Assembly (NCBI GenBank): GCA_046349875.1 | Contig: JAXMBN010000014.1 | Location: 76,935-140,934 of the forward strand | DNA from: JAXMBN01 sp046349875 | GTDB lineage: Bacteria; Planctomycetota; Planctomycetia; Pirellulales; Pirellulaceae | Reading direction: 5' to 3' | Length of the DNA: 64,000 nucleotides | In this document: positions 17,783 through 25,762 of the stretch, piece by piece | Numbering within the stretch: position 1 is the stretch's first letter | Layout of the letters: every line of letters starts with the position of its first letter | The notes under the pieces: generated by a model | Seen by the model: the letters and a program-made list of their open reading frames with translations, nothing else | The model's database searches: none | What the model was told of the DNA's origin: nothing | Translations under genes and position numbers: made by a program

Positions 17783-19144
17783 TTATGTTGTGGATTTCGG
17801 GACCGACCAATGATTTTCGCGGTAGGTTCTGCCGAGCAGTTGATTGGCTTCAACATCGTTGTCGATTTTTTGCAACATGGTGTTGAAATTCAACTGACGC
17901 CCTAGACGCGTCGCCATATTGCCGAAATGACAAAGAGCTGCCGAGTGAAGTCCGAGTTCGATGTCTGCTTGGGGAACTCCACCCGTACGAATACAGTTCA
18001 GAAAATCTTCTTGATGACTTTCGGTGACGAGCTGAACAGGGTTCTTGGGCTTGGGAACCGGTATGGATTTGTTGTCGTCTCCATAGATTTCCAGCTTTCC
18101 TCGCTTGCTCAGTAACATGCGTCCCTGCGTTCCATAGAACTCGACACCGCTGTCGGCATTGAAAGGATAGTTCTTGGACCAAAGCCGCATCTCGAATATC
18201 AGCTGGCGTTTGCTTCCAAATTTTCCCGTTCCTTCGTACTCGAAGACGGCCATCTGCGTGTCTGGAAACTGCTGGTCATCATCGAAATAGAACTTGCCTC
18301 CGATCGAAAAGATACGATTGGGAAATCCGGTAACACCTAGACCCCATCGCGCATAATCCAACTCGTGAACTCCATCATTGCCCATATCTCCCGTCCCGAA
18401 GTCGTACCACCAATGCCAGTTGTAATGATGGCGATTCTTTTGGAAGGGAACATGCGGAGCCGGCCCTAGCCAAAGATCGTAATCGAAGCCCGCTGGGGGA
18501 TCCGATGGTTGTTCCTTTCCAATGTTGTTTCGGCGTTGGATATTCCATGCCTTTGCGACCAAAACATCTCCGATAATTCCTTCCCGCAGCAACTGAACTG
18601 CGTTGGCAGTCGATTGAGAACTGCGAGTTTGCGTTCCATGCTGAACCACTCGGCCATGCTTGCGAGCCGCCTCAACCAACCACTTCCCTTCTTGAAAGTT
18701 GTGGCTGCATGGTTTCTCGACATACACGTGCTTTCCGGCGGCACAAGCCAAAATGGCGGCCGGTGCATGCCAGTGATCGGGCGTGGCAATCGACACCGCA
18801 TCGACCGAAGGATCGTCGAGCACGCGACGCAGGTCCGTTACCGCCTTGGCTTTGTCTGCGACTTTGCTGGCAGCACCCAACCTCCCTTGATCGACATCGC
18901 ATAAATAGGCGATCTCAACATTCGGCAAAGCCAGATACCGTTTGAGATGCCCATTGCCTTGTGGGCCGAGCCCAATCACCGCGATCCGAAGCGTATCGGC
19001 TCGTGTTGTCCCGTGGCAAACGCGAGGGGCCGTTCCGGCAAGCCAATAACCGAACCCAGCCGCGGTGGTAGCCAAAAATGTTCTTCGCGAATTGCCATTG
19101 CTAGGGTTCGATACTGGATCGATCGAAGGGTTTGGGTGAGGCAT
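17783..19144 (-). CDS. Gfo/Idh/MocA family oxidoreductase, Tat-exported
   Basis: A 453-residue NAD(P)-dependent sugar or polyol oxidoreductase of the kind greatly expanded in planctomycetes. A twin-arginine signal is clear: SRRTFLATTAAGFGYWLAG. The Rossmann region follows (RIAVIGLGPQGNGHLKRY), then SIATPDHWHAPA and the family lysine motif HVYVEKPCSHN. The C-terminal substrate domain includes GTQTRS, the GNDGVHELDYARWGLG helix carrying the conserved Asp/His pair, and NFNTM near the end. The substrate is unknown. It is divergent from pgsA and stands alone on its strand. Confidence 0.9.
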   Translation of the reverse strand: MPHPNPSIDPVSNPSNGNSRRTFLATTAAGFGYWLAGTAPRVCHGTTRADTLRIAVIGLGPQGNGHLKRYLALPNVEIAYLCDVDQGRLGAASKVADKAKAVTDLRRVLDDPSVDAVSIATPDHWHAPAAILACAAGKHVYVEKPCSHNFQEGKWLVEAARKHGRVVQHGTQTRSSQSTANAVQLLREGIIGDVLVAKAWNIQRRNNIGKEQPSDPPAGFDYDLWLGPAPHVPFQKNRHHYNWHWWYDFGTGDMGNDGVHELDYARWGLGVTGFPNRIFSIGGKFYFDDDQQFPDTQMAVFEYEGTGKFGSKRQLIFEMRLWSKNYPFNADSGVEFYGTQGRMLLSKRGKLEIYGDDNKSIPVPKPKNPVQLVTESHQEDFLNCIRTGGVPQADIELGLHSAALCHFGNMATRLGRQLNFNTMLQKIDNDVEANQLLGRTYRENHWSVPKSTT

Positions 19145-19248
19145 GGTGATTCCCTTGGTATTCGAACGGTCGGTTGGGCCACGATCGAACGATCATGGTT
19201 AGAATAGAGGTCGATTCTGTAACGATGCTCCAACCGGTTCGCAAATCT

Positions 19249-19803
19249 ATGTCGTCGAATTTCAACGTTCCCAACACGCTCTCCTCGATCCGGCTCGCCC
19301 TTTCTTTTCTGGTCTGCTATTGGATCGAGACTGATCGCTATCTTGGTGCAATGGTCTGCTTTCTCATCGCTGTTTCTACCGATTGGATCGATGGTTACTG
19401 GGCTCGCAAGTATAACCAAATTACCAAGCTAGGGCGAATTTTAGACCCGTTTGTAGACAAGGTTATCATCGTCGGTTCGATGATCGCCTTGGTAGGCGAA
19501 CCCAATAGTGGCTTGCCAGCTTGGGTGGCAACGGTGGTGGTTGCCCGCGAGCTATTGGTGACGAGCCTCCGCGGACTCGTCGAAGGACAAGGGGGCGATT
19601 TTTCGGCGAAACAAATGGGAAAATGGAAGATGGTAGCTCAATGTGCCGCTATCGTCGCCGCGCTTCTATGCCTGCATCTCACCTCACCTTCCAATGCTCT
19701 GCTTTGGACGCGAGCTGTCCTTATCGCCGTCGCCGTGATACTGACCATCCTATCTGGTCTCGAATACGTATGGGCCGTGATCAAGATGTCCCGCAAATCC
19801 TAA
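19249..19803 (+). CDS. pgsA: CDP-diacylglycerol-glycerol-3-phosphate 3-phosphatidyltransferase
   Basis: Catalyses the committed step of phosphatidylglycerol synthesis in the inner membrane. The CDP-alcohol phosphotransferase signature DG-x2-AR-x8-G-x3-D-x3-D is complete (DWIDGYWARKYNQITKLGRI, then LDPFVDK). About four to five membrane segments follow the usual PgsA spacing. The start is uncertain: the frame is open from 19174, and ATG codons at 19195 and 19225 are possible. I chose 19249 because SSNFNVPNTLSSIRLALS aligns with normal PgsA N-termini (FNxPNxLTxxR). The length of 184 residues is typical. Confidence 0.92.
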   Translation: MSSNFNVPNTLSSIRLALSFLVCYWIETDRYLGAMVCFLIAVSTDWIDGYWARKYNQITKLGRILDPFVDKVIIVGSMIALVGEPNSGLPAWVATVVVARELLVTSLRGLVEGQGGDFSAKQMGKWKMVAQCAAIVAALLCLHLTSPSNALLWTRAVLIAVAVILTILSGLEYVWAVIKMSRKS

Positions 19804-20346
19804 TCCTACCCAAAGCGATAGACACCACAGACAGGAACAATCTTGTCTCAAACCGACTCGTTTGATTTTCACAACCCGCAGCGTCAGCAAGGGACTGCGT
19901 CCAACACAACCCGACACGTCAGATAACAAGCAAACAACACTCGTCTCTGAAGATCGATGACTTTGCCGTGATCGTTACCCACATCCGACTCTCTTCGATT
20001 TGGGCAAAAAAATGTGGGGCAAAAAATATCGCAAATCACGACATAACTTGGACCGCATTTTCTTGCGATTCCAATTTTCTATTTCGATCTTTCGAACACG
20101 TTCTCGGTGATCAATGATCCCACGAGCATTCTCATTTTTTTGACCTCCATATTTTTGCCCTCAAAAAGTAGAGCGTTACGATTAGAAGTTGCGCTAAATA
20201 AAGATTGGCATCCAGAGAGCCATTGTCGATCACAACCCGCAACTTCAATACTGACGTGTCAGGTCGTGAAAGTACACCAAGCGCGCAGCGTCAAAACATG
20301 CTTCCAAAGGAAAGCGTGCGTGGGCTTCCGACCGGCCTCAACGAAG
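19804..20346. repeat. AT-rich intergenic region with dispersed direct and inverted repeats
   Basis: No gene is supported in these 540 bases. TCACAACCCGCA occurs at 19869-19880 and 20230-20241 in direct orientation. CCCGACACGTCAG at 19910-19922 is matched by the near inverse CTGACGTGTCAGG at 20251-20263. GCAGCGTCA occurs near both ends (19878 and 20286). GGGCAAAAA at 20002 and 20017 faces TTTTTGCCC at 20153. The middle is AT-rich. The motif style (AACCCGnnGCGTCAGC) resembles interspersed intergenic repeats I recall from Pirellulaceae genomes. It could be a small non-coding repeat element. Confidence 0.5.
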
Positions 20347-22653
20347 TCAATCCTTGCAGGCTCGCACAGCTATTTCGGCGAAAAGCTTCCGAATATGGTA
20401 CTGCTCTTGGCGGAAGGCCCCGACGAGTCGTTCGAGCGTTTCAGGACCATAGGCGAAGACTGGTTGTTGCACGCAATGATGAAACGCATGCTCGACAAAA
20501 CTCTCATGCACATCCGGTGATGCAGCGAGAAACTCGGCCAATTGCCGAGCACCCGCAAATTCAAACTCGCGGCCGCTCGAATCGATATACCGACCTCGCG
20601 CATCGATCGATTTTTCCTTCTCCATCGTACGGAATCGACCGACCGCGTCGTAGTTTTCTAATGAGAACCCGAGTGGATTGATTAATGAGTGGCAGGATTG
20701 GCATGCCTCGGGCTTGGTTTGCACCATCACGCGTTCGCGCGTCGTCAGCGAAGAATCGATCGACTCATCCAACGGTGCGACGGCAATTGGAGGAATCTTC
20801 ACCGTTCGTCCCAGCACATTCTTCGCCAGGAAGACTCCACGGTGTATGGGTGAACTCGCCTTATGATAGGCCAACCCAACCATCATGTACGGATGGGTCA
20901 ATACTCCGGCCCGTTGGCTTCCATCCACTGTGATCTTTTGAAATCCGCCCTTCTTCTCCGCTCCCAAACCATAAAAGTCGATCATCCGATCGTTGGCGAT
21001 CAAGTAGTCCGCCAAAAGCAATTCCCGCATATCGGATGCATCACTCGTAAGAACTTGATCGATAAACAACTCCAAAGACGTACGCAAATCGGTGAGAAGT
21101 TCTGGGCTAAAACCGGGATAGGCTTGCGCATCTTTGGTGACATCGATACCTCGTTCCAATTGCATCCAATGCCTCAAGAAGTACTTGAGCTTAGCGATGG
21201 CTCGCGGATCTTGCGTCATCCGCAAGGCTTGTTTGCGAAGCCCTTCTTCGGTAGCGAGCTTCCCATCGAGACTGGCTTGGATGAGTTCCTGATCTGGCGA
21301 GGAATCCCAAAGAATCAAAGCCAACTTACGGGCTGGAATCATCTTGGGATCCGATGCGGGCCCCGTCGGATAAAGAAATTCAGGAGACTTAAGAGCTCGA
21401 AACAATATGCGACGAATCTTCGTCTCTCGATCAACATCTAGCTTCCAATACTCCTCGACGAAGGCCGGTTTTCCCTCGATTGTTAATCGCCCCGAGACCA
21501 TGCGAGAGGCCAATTTACCGATGAGTTCCAGATGCTTGAAATCGATCTTCTCGGGGCTATCTTCTTTCTTTACTCCCGCCAGACGATCAAGATCAGCGAT
21601 GATCTTGTCAACGACTTCGATCGCGGCCTGCGTATTGCCGAGCTCCCATTCTTTCGAGATGGCGACACCGCGTTCGTAACCATAACTGGAATCGTCGGGT
21701 GGAAGTTCCGATTCGAGCGTCAGTACAGGTGGATACCAACTCGGAAACAATTGCCGACTCGGTACGACATGCTCGCTGAGTCCAGGTGGCTTCCAAAGAA
21801 AAGTGATATTGGCTTCTTCATCTTTGGCTCGCTTGAACTCGATACGGATTGGATAGACGCGGCCTCCTAGCAATTTTCGCGTGGCCGTGAAACGGGTCGC
21901 ATCACCGGATCGTACTCCTGCATCGATGGTCGGATTGGGTTCATCATTGAGCCAAAGTCGAACACCGTTGTTGCTGACGAGTACCAATTCATAAAGTCCC
22001 GTCTCTTCGGCCAACAGTCCTCCGGACCAATTGATGTTGTAGGTCCCCTCCCCTACCTTCTCGTCATCGGGGCTCGCCTTTCCGAAATGAAAGTCGATCA
22101 CACCATCGACTCGCTTCATTCCTTCCTTCTTCTTTTCTTTTTCCTTGTCCTTATCTTTGTCTTCTTTCTTTCCGGTGGGTTGATAGTTAGCGTTGAGCCC
22201 CTGTTCAGGAACCTTTCGGTTTCCATCCGATCGAGCCACGCGAAGAAGATCCGCAATCGTCTCTTCATATTGGCGCTTGGTCAATCGAGCCAAAGAGATG
22301 CGTGGAGGGCGATTGCGCACTCGCGCGATTTCGGAATAGAACTCTTGATGAATGAACTCGGCAACCGCCTTGGCATCTTCATCGACGCACTTCTCGGGCT
22401 CGTCTTCCGGCATCGTCTCATGGATGTATTTTGAAAGCTCGAGAACCGATTTATCCCCTTCCAGCGGATCAGGGCACTTATCCGCGACTCCTTCTCCTTT
22501 GGCCCCATGGCAACTGGCACAGAGCTCGCGATAGATCCGAGCCCCTTTGGATTCATCGGCGAGTGCTGAACCAGACACTCCTCCCAGGACGATCCATACA
22601 CCGAAAACAAGGAAGCGAGGAAATGATGGGACCATAGCAGGACTTCGATGCAT
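20347..22653 (-). CDS. Planctomycetal cytochrome with DUF1592/DUF1588/DUF1585 domains
   Basis: An exported c-type cytochrome-like protein of about 768 residues. The start is set at the MMHRSPAMVPS Met; the frame opens at 22698. A signal peptide ends near GSALA. A first haem site CASCHGAKGEG lies just after it. Then come a DUF1587-like RLTKRQYEETIADLL, a PA14-like beta region with a Lys/Glu/Asp-rich insert, and the DUF1592 region (PKMIPARKLALILWDSSPDQ). The DUF1588 region (GVLTHPYMMVGLAYHKASSP) follows, with a second CQSCHSLINPLGFSLENYD site. These proteins usually pair with a DUF1552 partner, absent here. A role in degradation of complex substrates has been proposed for the family; it is not demonstrated. 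Confidence 0.9.
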   Translation of the reverse strand: MHRSPAMVPSFPRFLVFGVWIVLGGVSGSALADESKGARIYRELCASCHGAKGEGVADKCPDPLEGDKSVLELSKYIHETMPEDEPEKCVDEDAKAVAEFIHQEFYSEIARVRNRPPRISLARLTKRQYEETIADLLRVARSDGNRKVPEQGLNANYQPTGKKEDKDKDKEKEKKKEGMKRVDGVIDFHFGKASPDDEKVGEGTYNINWSGGLLAEETGLYELVLVSNNGVRLWLNDEPNPTIDAGVRSGDATRFTATRKLLGGRVYPIRIEFKRAKDEEANITFLWKPPGLSEHVVPSRQLFPSWYPPVLTLESELPPDDSSYGYERGVAISKEWELGNTQAAIEVVDKIIADLDRLAGVKKEDSPEKIDFKHLELIGKLASRMVSGRLTIEGKPAFVEEYWKLDVDRETKIRRILFRALKSPEFLYPTGPASDPKMIPARKLALILWDSSPDQELIQASLDGKLATEEGLRKQALRMTQDPRAIAKLKYFLRHWMQLERGIDVTKDAQAYPGFSPELLTDLRTSLELFIDQVLTSDASDMRELLLADYLIANDRMIDFYGLGAEKKGGFQKITVDGSQRAGVLTHPYMMVGLAYHKASSPIHRGVFLAKNVLGRTVKIPPIAVAPLDESIDSSLTTRERVMVQTKPEACQSCHSLINPLGFSLENYDAVGRFRTMEKEKSIDARGRYIDSSGREFEFAGARQLAEFLAASPDVHESFVEHAFHHCVQQPVFAYGPETLERLVGAFRQEQYHIRKLFAEIAVRACKD

Positions 22654-22843
22654 CATTGCAAAAGAATACATTGGGAGCCTCAATTCTCGGCGTTTCAAAG
22701 CTCATCGACTCCAGGCAGCCAACCAGATGGTCTATGACTGTGGAGAGAGGTGGGATTTAGGTGGGACTCTTTATTATAGTCCAATCTCAATAATCGTCCA
22801 AAGGCCGCATGGTCGGAGACTTCGGCCTTCATTCCCTATCATT

Positions 22844-23788
22844 TTAGCCTTGCACCTGAGATACCAGATGGTCGATTACCCGTCGAGCGATATCGACCTG
22901 CAATGCAGCAGCGGTGCCGCGCCATCCCGGTACCGCATTGGCTTCCAATAATAAAAGTCGACCATCGCGAGTCGGAACGAGATCCACTCCAAGGAACGCC
23001 CCACCCAACATGTGAGCCGCGCGTTTTGCGAGTTCCATCTCTTTCGCGCTTGGTTCATGCGGAACGGCCTCACCACCTTGTGATACATTCGTTCGCCAAT
23101 CACCCCGGGCATAACGTTTGACTGCGAAAATATCATCTCCAATCACCAGCAATCGCAGATCATATCCATGGTGCTCCAAGAACTCTTGCAGATAGAAGAC
23201 GCCACCAATCTGCTCAATTGCACCGAAGACCCGCCATGCCAGATCGATGTCGGTCACATGCATCAAGCCATTTCCCTCGCCACCAAAGAGCGGCTTAACT
23301 ACGCAATTGCGTCCGAGAAGTTCAAATGCTTCGAGGGCCTGTTGCCGAGTCTGGCATGCGATGGTCGAAGGCACCTCCATGCCACCATGCTGAAGAAATT
23401 CTAGAGTCAGCCATTTATCGATGGCGATCTCCAAACAACGAGGTGGATTGAATATGCGTTGCCCTTGTCGTTCCAGCGCATGCAAAGCATTCATGCGAAA
23501 GATGATCTGCTCCAACGATCCCCAAGGCATCGTGCGAACGAGCAATGCATCATAGCCATCAGCTCGGCGATTCAATGAGACATCTTGGCCGCGATTCGCC
23601 TGGAAATGCTCTGCACCCGACGGAGCCACCATTGCTTGAACGTTGATCCCCGTTGGACGCAGCGCTACCGACAAACTTGCGAACGAAAGAACCTCGATCT
23701 GCTCGCCCCGTGACGCTCGACGAAGATCGCGCACATACCATCCCTCTGGATTCCCAAGCACACCAATCTTCATCTCATTCTCACTCAC
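22844..23788 (-). CDS. RimK-like ATP-grasp ligase
   Basis: A 314-residue ATP-grasp protein that should join an amino acid, classically glutamate, to a carboxylate. The ATP-grasp parts are visible: DKWLTLEFLQHGGMEVPSTI at the domain entrance, the phosphate-binding loop NCVVKPLFGGEGNGLMHV, YLQEFLEHHGYDLRLLVI, and the metal-binding end LGVDLVPTRDG and LLLEANAVPGWRG. A related RimK-like gene occurs in the tetrahydromethanopterin C1 clusters of planctomycetes and methylotrophs, so cofactor glutamylation is one option. Ribosomal or peptide modification is another. The GTG start and an ATG five codons later are both possible. Confidence 0.85.
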   Translation of the reverse strand: MSENEMKIGVLGNPEGWYVRDLRRASRGEQIEVLSFASLSVALRPTGINVQAMVAPSGAEHFQANRGQDVSLNRRADGYDALLVRTMPWGSLEQIIFRMNALHALERQGQRIFNPPRCLEIAIDKWLTLEFLQHGGMEVPSTIACQTRQQALEAFELLGRNCVVKPLFGGEGNGLMHVTDIDLAWRVFGAIEQIGGVFYLQEFLEHHGYDLRLLVIGDDIFAVKRYARGDWRTNVSQGGEAVPHEPSAKEMELAKRAAHMLGGAFLGVDLVPTRDGRLLLLEANAVPGWRGTAAALQVDIARRVIDHLVSQVQG

Positions 23789-23830
23789 ATGGCAACGATG
23801 CGATCTTGCCCATCGAGGCGATCCTATTCG

Positions 23831-24325
23831 TTACTCGGGCGTCTTCATTCCCAATTGCTTCATTTTTCGATAGAGATTGGATCGCTGAAGACCAAGCGAC
23901 TGCGCGGCCGCTGTCATATTGCCTCGCGATCGTTCAATATGCTTCTCGATATAATTCTGTTGAAAGACATCGGTTGCATCTGCCAGAGTCATCGATTCAT
24001 CGATACCAAGTGTTGCCTCGGACTCAGTTCCTAGCGTCGACTTCGGAGAACTTACGAAATCCAAATCTGAATCTTCGATCGTCTCGCCAGGGACCAAATA
24101 AACGATGCGTTCCACCAGATTGCGGAGCTCGCGAATATTGCCAGGCCAATGGTGAGCTTTCAATCGCTTTTGCGCTCCAGTGGTCCAGGAGGGCTTGGCC
24201 CTTCCCACTTTCTTGCAAAAGCCATCCAAGAAAAACTCCGCCAATTCGAGAATGTCATCACCACGTTGACGAAGCGGTGGCAAATGCAACGTTACGACCG
24301 TTAGGCGGAAGACAGAGATCTTCAC
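23831..24325 (-). CDS. Sigma-54 activator, C-terminal fragment (frameshifted from 24258-25757)
   Basis: This frame continues the AAA domain of the gene that starts at 25757. It opens within FREDLxFRL, runs through VVTLHLPPLRQRGDDILELA and HHWPGNIRELRNLVERIVYL (the sensor II region), and ends in a Fis-type helix-turn-helix (YIEKHIERSRGNMTAAAQSL, then GLQRSNLYRKMKQLGM). Deleting one C near 24306-24312 in the GTCTTCCGC context joins it to the upstream part with no loss of family sequence. The apparent start at 24325 is therefore not a real start. The most likely cause is a single-base sequence error, but a true frameshift mutation cannot be excluded. Confidence 0.85.
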   Translation of the reverse strand: MKISVFRLTVVTLHLPPLRQRGDDILELAEFFLDGFCKKVGRAKPSWTTGAQKRLKAHHWPGNIRELRNLVERIVYLVPGETIEDSDLDFVSSPKSTLGTESEATLGIDESMTLADATDVFQQNYIEKHIERSRGNMTAAAQSLGLQRSNLYRKMKQLGMKTPE

Positions 24326-25757
24326 GAAACTTCTTGGCTCGCACCATCTCGACGAGATCTTGATTGGTGGCCGCTACGATTCGAACATCGACAGGAATTG
24401 GTGTCGAACCGCCCACTCGCACAACGACTTTCTCTTCGAGTACGCGAAGCAACTTGGCTTGCCCACCAGGGCTCATATCGCCGATTTCATCCAGAAACAA
24501 CGTCCCGCCAGCCGCGGCTTCGAACTTTCCAGCGCGAGCTTCATGCGCATCGGTGAAGGCACCTTTCTCATGACCAAAAAGCTCACTCTCTAAAAGCGTC
24601 TCGGTAAGCGCAGCGCAATTGACCGCCACAAAAGGCTCATGCCTTCTTCGACTCTGATAGTGGATTTGCCGACTGACCACTTCCTTCCCTGTTCCGTTTT
24701 CACCTAAGAGCAAGACGGCTAGGTCGGTATTGGCGACGCGTTGAATGGTTGATCGCAGATGATCCATGCTGACATCATGGCCGATCAATGGAATCTGATT
24801 GACCGCATCTCGCATCAACCGATCGCGAATTTGAATCAACTGCTGAATCTGCTGCGTATTGGTAAGTGCAGCGGCTGCATGGCGAGCAAGCTCGATCAAA
24901 GCGTGCTCATCTTCTTCACTAAACGCCCCTTGGCGGTGGTTGAGAACTTCAAACACACCGATCGCTTTATTGCGTTGATCGAGCAACGGCACGGCAATCA
25001 AAGAGTCAGTTCGATAATTGACCATGACATCGACCCGGCGATCAACAGCATCGGAAGGGTCCGATCGATCCCATCGACACGGTAGCAACGTTCGCAAAAC
25101 TCGACCTGCAATACCTGCATCTTCGGGAACACGTAGGGGTTGTCCTTCGACACCTAGCGCAGGATGTCCAACCAATTGCTTGGATGGTTTGTCCCAGAGA
25201 AAGATGCTTGCGCGATCCGCATTCAGTAGTTCGGCTGCTGCCCGCGCGATCTGTTCCAACAAGACAGGCAATGCATGATGGCTATGCCAATCGGCCGCCA
25301 CCGAGAGAATGCGGTCCTTCTGTTCAAGCTTGCGACGCTGGATCCGCACCGATTGCCGAACCACTAACGCTTGTTTGAGGCTCTCTGCGGCAACCGACCA
25401 AGCGTCGACATCTTTAGGGCGAGCTTCCCCCTTCTTGAACCAACCGATCAGGACGGCGGTACCGCGTCCTGTAATTATCATCGGCTCGATCCATCCATCT
25501 TCGATCGTCAACCGCGAACCCTGATCGCAGGCTTTGGCAATCGACTCCACTGGCAATTGAAGATTACCCGTTCCCTGCTGCGCAACGACTCGCCAATCCC
25601 CATTTCGGCTCTCAACAAACGCAATCCGCAACAACGGAAATTCGTTCAAGAACCACTTCAAGGGAGATGCCAGCCAATCACCAAGCGAATCGGCTGACTC
25701 AATGCCCTGTAGCAAGATCGAGAACAATCGGAGCGAATCGTTCGATGCAGTCGCCAA
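24258..25757 (-). CDS. Sigma-54-dependent transcriptional activator with GAF domain, N-terminal and central part
   Basis: The start and most of an enhancer-binding protein; the full gene should span 23831-25757. The N-terminal 150 residues are a poorly conserved sensor region. A GAF domain follows at about 165-310 (ADRASIFLWDKPSKQLVGHP, later SLIAVPLLDQRNKAIGVFEV). The AAA+ domain has Walker A GENGTGKE, the sigma-54-contacting ESELFGHEKGAFTDA loop, Walker B GGTLFLDEIGD and the arginine-finger region. The frame is lost after KKFREDL, where it runs into a short unrelated tail. It probably activates a sigma-54 promoter in response to a small ligand; the target is unknown. The RimK-like gene lies just downstream on the same strand. 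Confidence 0.9.
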   Translation of the reverse strand: MATASNDSLRLFSILLQGIESADSLGDWLASPLKWFLNEFPLLRIAFVESRNGDWRVVAQQGTGNLQLPVESIAKACDQGSRLTIEDGWIEPMIITGRGTAVLIGWFKKGEARPKDVDAWSVAAESLKQALVVRQSVRIQRRKLEQKDRILSVAADWHSHHALPVLLEQIARAAAELLNADRASIFLWDKPSKQLVGHPALGVEGQPLRVPEDAGIAGRVLRTLLPCRWDRSDPSDAVDRRVDVMVNYRTDSLIAVPLLDQRNKAIGVFEVLNHRQGAFSEEDEHALIELARHAAAALTNTQQIQQLIQIRDRLMRDAVNQIPLIGHDVSMDHLRSTIQRVANTDLAVLLLGENGTGKEVVSRQIHYQSRRRHEPFVAVNCAALTETLLESELFGHEKGAFTDAHEARAGKFEAAAGGTLFLDEIGDMSPGGQAKLLRVLEEKVVVRVGGSTPIPVDVRIVAATNQDLVEMVRAKKFREDLCLPPNGRNVAFATASSTW

Positions 25758-25762
25758 GGCTC

